Assembly (NCBI RefSeq): GCF_037325665.1
Contig: NC_090247.1
Coordinates: 21,196,651 to 21,260,650 of the forward strand
Direction: 5' to 3'
DNA: 64,000 nt
DNA from: Littorina saxatilis
Taxonomy: Eukaryota > Mollusca > Gastropoda > Littorinimorpha > Littorinidae
Each line of letters starts with the position of its first letter. Within the stretch, counting starts at the first letter, position 1. Position numbers and translations under genes: made by a program. Below the pieces are notes generated by a model. That model was not told the origin of the DNA and searched no databases. It saw only the letters and a program-made list of their open reading frames with translations. Of this stretch, positions 60,601 to 64,000 are shown one piece after another.

Positions 60601-61890
60601 TTTTTCACAGACAGACAGACAGACAGACAGACGGTCAGACCGACTAACCGACAGACAGACCAACAGAAGGACAGAGTGAGTTATAGAGCTGTTGTCACAG
60701 GTTTAAAAAAAAGTTGACATTAACAAAAACAGAAATCAACAACAACTTTTGTCTGGTTTTATAATATTATGGGAAAAACATTGAAAGCAATTCATAGTAG
60801 TAGTACTACCACAACAAATACTCTCAAAGGGGAATTCCATGCCTAAAAGTTTGACAGTTTTTATTTAATCTATCAGAATCCCTACCTTCCAAACTGTGAT
60901 ATGCCCACGTTTCAAACTCTTCATGTATATGAATAAGATTAAGTCAGTCCGGAAATTTCCGTTCGTAGCGATCAGTGCTGAGTGTCTCTCAAAATCGTAA
61001 TCACTTTCAGAACATCACATCACAATCCCAATTCACGATGTCTTTGAGTAAAGTGTAAAAAACCCGAAAAAAAACCCAACCAAACACACAAAAAACAAAA
61101 ACAAACAGAAAATCCAGTTACAAGCGAGATCGTCAAAACACTGTCAGTCCGGAAATTTCCGTTCGTAGCGATCAGTGCTGAGTGTCTCTCAAAATCGTAA
61201 TCACTTTCAGAACATCACAATCCCAATTCACGATGTCTTTGAGTAAAGTGTAAAAAACCCGGAAAAAAACCCCAACTAAACACACAAAAAACAAAAACAA
61301 ACAGAAAATCCACATTTGTGGCTTTGGCTGTGTGATAGTCTAACTGAAATGACTATTCCAACTTGGACCCAAATTCCAACCTTGCGCAGGGCCGATTCTA
61401 GAATGGACCAGCAACAAGGGTTTCATTCTAGAATGGCACCCCTGTACTTGCGCAGGGTTAGAATTCCAACCTGGACCCGGTCCATTCTAGAATGAAACCG
61501 GATTCTAAGAACGCGCAGAACATATAGAGCACAATCATGTTGAAATAAACAGAACATAAACCCTCAACAAACAGGATCTAAACCCTCTTCTTCTTCATCC
61601 GTCAACAACTATTTCCAGTCTTTTGTTGGCATTGCATACACACACACAAAAACACACACAGTTTCCATAATTACCAACTAGCAATCAAATCAGACAAATG
61701 CGCATCAAATGAATTGTTACTTACCACCGCCTACAGACCCATCCCTAGCAGACGACACATGCAACTGTCGGACAGCAGACACTGCATTTGGTGGTCGAAA
61801 ACCAACGAAATCAGCTCCGTTTGGTCTGCACACAGCTCTGATGATTGGTGTGAACCGTGATCGACATACCTTTGCGACAAATGTTGACAT
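57482..61890 (-). CDS. FAM162A: FAM162 family (UPF0389) mitochondrial protein, 3 exons
   Basis: FAM162A in mammals is a hypoxia-inducible, pro-apoptotic mitochondrial membrane protein; the role here is inferred by family only. Exons 61725-61890, 59625-59712 and 57482-57665 join with matching phases to 145 aa. Residues 1-55 are rich in Arg and Ser and nearly free of acids (MSTFVAKVCRSRFTPIIRAV), as in a mitochondrial targeting sequence. Residues 56-85 hold the family core HRTSDFDKKVLVWTKMYPDI then GGVPEDVS. Residues 86-99 are basic (KMKKAKDMFRIR), followed by one membrane helix (about 100-118, IMMALGTVVLCVVYIIAG) and a charged tail with RDRH. Vertebrates have A and B paralogues; one gene here need not be strictly A. 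It converges on MIX23. Confidence 0.9.
57715..57922. mobile_element. TA-flanked MITE (CAGTGGAACCCC ends)
   Basis: Starts CAGTGGAACCCC and ends GGGGCGTCCACTG with TA on both sides (57713-57714, 57923-57924). Includes three tandem copies of GGATGGAGTCTTAAAG. It lies 50 bp upstream of FAM162 exon 3 in the transcript direction. Confidence 0.75.
58185..58355. mobile_element. Related MITE with poly-G tract
   Basis: Starts CAGTAGAACCCCTTTTCTAA after TA and ends near GGATCCACTG after a long G run. The right TA is missing. Confidence 0.55.
58865..59008. mobile_element. Near-perfect palindromic foldback element
   Basis: Arms of about 65 bp: GTTATTTGCGTGTTTGACCA through ACAATGACTGTC and its reverse complement, around a centre GACCGCGCTAGCGGTC that is itself palindromic. 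In FAM162 intron 2. Confidence 0.85.
59037..59282. repeat. Foldback element with internal direct repeat
   Basis: TTTGGGCGTTTCAGGTTGAC through AACTACAAAACACACGTCATG (59112-59166) is inverted at 59224-59280. A second relation is a direct repeat of GACTTTGTTGTTGTTTTGAC and CATGCAATCAAACACAT at 59045 and 59170. Confidence 0.75.
59625..59712 (-). CDS. FAM162A: FAM162 exon 2 (residues 56-85)
   Basis: FHRTSDFDKKVLVWTKMYPD, the diagnostic family motif, then IGGVPEDVS. Acceptor TTTCATTTCAG, donor GTGAGT. Confidence 0.95.
60172..61526. mobile_element. TIR element with palindrome-rich ends in FAM162 intron 1
   Basis: Arms of about 115 bp begin TATATGTTCTGCGCG and include TTCATTCTAGAATGGACCGG and ACAGGGGTGCCATTCTAGAA; each arm contains two CATTCTAGAATG palindromes. 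The interior has a tandem pair of about 190 bp (60943 and 61143, each starting GTCAGTCCGGAAATTTCCGT). No transposase. Target duplication not clear. Confidence 0.8.
61725..61890 (-). CDS. FAM162A: FAM162 exon 1 (residues 1-56)
   Basis: Targeting peptide from the ATG at 61890. Strong donor GGTG followed by GTAAGT. The last base starts a Gly codon completed by exon 2. Confidence 0.85.
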
Positions 61891-62680
61891 CTTTGATGAA
61901 AAAATTAACCGGTAAGTTTACTCAGAAGTTTGTTTTGAGTGTGTCGACCTTCGAACGTGTTTTTGATCACCTTGCAAAGAGGATACAGCTGATTGGTGCA
62001 AACTGTAACAAATATGTTGATTGGCTCAATGTATTGACAGAGAATAACAGAGTTACCTACCCTACCCAGACCATCTAGCTCTCCTTCCCTGAAGATTTCC
62101 ATATGAAACAAAAGTAGGACCTAAGCTTACTGATCTGTGTATTCCCTGACGTCGACTGTGACAAATGCTTTACCAAGCTGCAGGGAGACCAGGAAACGGT
62201 TCATCCATTTGGTATGTGTTCACCGCATTTTTAGAATCTATTGTTAAAGAGACAGCTAGAAACACCAAGACCTGGAAAGAAACAGGAAACAGAAAGTAAT
62301 TTAATCTGGATCAGTGACAGTGGATGCCAAACTTTACAGGAACTGACAAAGTTATGTTCCTTCGACATGCAGAACGTTTTATATTAAAGAACAACAACAT
62401 AAAAACAACAACAACAACAAAAACAAAACGAAAAAACAAAACACGAATTGCTATCAGCGGGACTCTGTTTTATATTTGTTATGATGTAATTGTCATAGAA
62501 TGTGTACTTTTTCAGCAGATTGGATGCCAGTATTCCTTTCATATGATACACGTCATGTGCCGCGTGTGATGTAATCAATATAATTAGGACACACTCAATG
62601 AAACAGGTATATATGGCGGTCTTCCACTAAGTTATAACCTACAGAATAGACACATTCTGGAGAGAAAAAACCCCACTCTG
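61891..62680. other. Gene-free stretch upstream of FAM162
   Basis: The promoter and 5' UTR of FAM162 should lie at the 61890 side; no TATA box or first exon is evident. The remainder is unassigned. Confidence 0.4.
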
Positions 62681-62818
62681 CTAGGTTTGTATGTGTTGTG
62701 AAAGAGGGAATAGTCTTTGAAAACTAGAGCCGTAGAGGCAAGCTTTCCAGTGTGACATGATAAGGCAGTCACAAGCAAGGGGCATGCCTCAACGTGTGGT
62801 CCACACTGCTCGCTAATA

Positions 62819-62880
62819 CAGTGGAACCCCCCTTTTAAGACCCCCGATTTAAGACTTCCCATCCATTCCCAGTAACTCTT
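62819..62880. mobile_element. Partial pogo-like TIR end
   Basis: CAGTGGAACCCCCCTTTTAA after TA, then ACTTCCCATCC. The other end is absent. Confidence 0.5.
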
Positions 62881-62929
62881 CCTTATCTTCTCCAGTGTTT
62901 TGCGCAAACAATTTGCCGGGTATTTGGCT

Positions 62930-62985
62930 CTACTGTACTTCTTCCCGGCAAAGCCGGGTACCCGGCGAAGCGGGTATTCATCTAG
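62930..62985 (+). mobile_element. Helitron-like 3' terminus
   Basis: Hairpins CCCGGCAAAGCCGGG and CCCGGCGAAGCGGG, then TATTCAT and CTAG followed by T. The hairpin plus CTRR-T architecture matches Helitron 3' ends. 5' end not located. Confidence 0.5.
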
Positions 62986-63118
62986 TTATATAAATGTCAC
63001 ACAGGAAAACTTGCCTCCATGTTTACAATAGTATTAACTCTTTCACAACCCATGCAAATACAATCACAACAGAGTTATTTCTGAACATCGTCTATTACTA
63101 GTATTAACACCACATATA

Positions 63119-63975
63119 AGGCCTAAAAAAAAAATAGGTGTGGTTACGGTAACCCGACCTACCCTATTTTTAGGGGCCGATCCTATAACTTTTTATTACA
63201 TTTGTAAAAAAAAAAAAAACAAAAAAAAACGAATGCAAAAAACGCAATGAAAGCGAAAGCGCCCGTGTCGCACACTTATTTCCCTGTCAAGTACCGTACT
63301 TTCCGGGTCATAAGGCGCGACTTTTTTCCTCGAGTTTGACCCCTGCGTCTTGTATAACGAAGCGCCTAATCCGTGTATGAATTACGAAAAAAATCAAAGA
63401 GACCGCTTGAGTACCAGTCAAACAACTTGTGATAATGCATGTTTCAGCTACTAGGTACTGCCCTGCCTTTGATCTGGCCGCACACACAGATTTCCACTCT
63501 GTTAAACTCGGTCACTGACCGGTCACTGACCCCGATGCAGGAAGTGTTTCCTCTCTCAGATATGACAGGGGAACCACCTCTCATGGCAAAAACTGGGTCA
63601 TTGACCCCTGGGAAGAAGGTCGTGTCTTTTAACAAGGCCACCCAGCTATCACAATGCCTTTGGTCACTGACCGGTCACTGACCCCGATGCAGGAAGTGTT
63701 TCCTCTCTCAGATATGACAGGGGAACCACCTCTCATGGCAAAAACTGGGTCATTTTGGTGCGCCCTGCGTCCAATGGGTGACTGGATTACAATTTTTTTT
63801 TTTAAAACAGGGGGTGCGTCTTAGATAACAAAGCGCCTTGTCACCCGGAAAGTACGGTAGGTTTAATTTGTACACATTAGAAAAAAAAGTTAAAAAAAAA
63901 AAGTGATTGCCTACCTACCTACCCTATTTTTTTTGGCTGTGTTACCGTAACCACACCTATTTTTTTTTTTGGCCT
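63119..63975. mobile_element. TIR element carrying a second element
   Basis: Ends AGGCCTAAAAAAAAAATAGG with TGTGGTTACGGTAAC, and the reverse complement at the right. The element at 63292-63859 lies inside it. Confidence 0.7.
63292..63859. mobile_element. Inner TIR element (TACCGTACTTTCCGG ends)
   Basis: TACCGTACTTTCCGGGTCAT and the reverse complement ACCCGGAAAGTACGGTA. Inside, a 92-bp block (GGTCACTGACCGGTCACTGA onward) occurs at 63510 and 63662. Possible TA duplication included in the ends. Confidence 0.7.
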
Positions 63976-64000
63976 AATATGCTGAAAGAGTGCGGAATAA

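Overview
This is a window of animal nuclear DNA with three spliced protein-coding genes in a repeat-dense setting. The genes and the style of the repeats (tRNA-derived SINEs, many TIR elements, long CA/GA arrays) fit a mollusc, most likely a marine gastropod. That assignment is inference; the gene identities are firm.

Genes. (1) Importin subunit alpha of the KPNA1/5/6 subfamily lies on the minus strand. It has 13 coding exons between 32471 and 17650, giving 536 codons plus stop with every splice phase closing, and a probable non-coding first exon ending at 41100. (2) MIX23 (CCDC58) lies on the plus strand: 5 exons from 41379 to 54563, 148 aa, starting about 280 bp from the probable first exon of the importin gene, so the two probably share a bidirectional promoter. 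(3) A FAM162 (UPF0389) protein lies on the minus strand: 3 exons from 61890 to 57482, 145 aa, tail-to-tail with MIX23. From memory, human 3q21.1 also has CCDC58/MIX23, FAM162A and KPNA1 close together, so this looks like conserved bilaterian microsynteny. One gene makes a nuclear import receptor and two make mitochondrial proteins. No operon-like logic is implied.

Layout. 0-17.6 kb holds no recognised gene: an RTE-like LINE tail, a Helitron-like end, a SINE, a TTAA-flanked TIR element, a long unassigned stretch, and a 5.7 kb compound element (10279-15990) with identical 191-bp inverted arms and a GC-rich, CCGGAA-rich tandem interior. 17.6-32.5 kb is the importin coding region. 32.5-41.1 kb is its large 5' intron, with an intact 989-codon LINE and a 2.2 kb array of a dyad motif spaced about 175 bp. 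41.4-54.6 kb is MIX23, whose intron 1 carries two broken LINEs and whose intron 4 carries one old repeat split by three successive transposon insertions. 55-64 kb holds FAM162 and many TIR/foldback elements.

Most striking. The importin intron 9/exon 10 boundary has been amplified into about 27 copies of a 78-bp unit, each carrying the 3' splice site plus the first 35 nt of exon 10, later interrupted by a hAT-like insertion. MIX23 exon 5 independently shows a 63-bp, frame-preserving duplication of its own 3' splice site. No LTR retrovirus, Polinton, toxin gene or CRISPR array was recognised.
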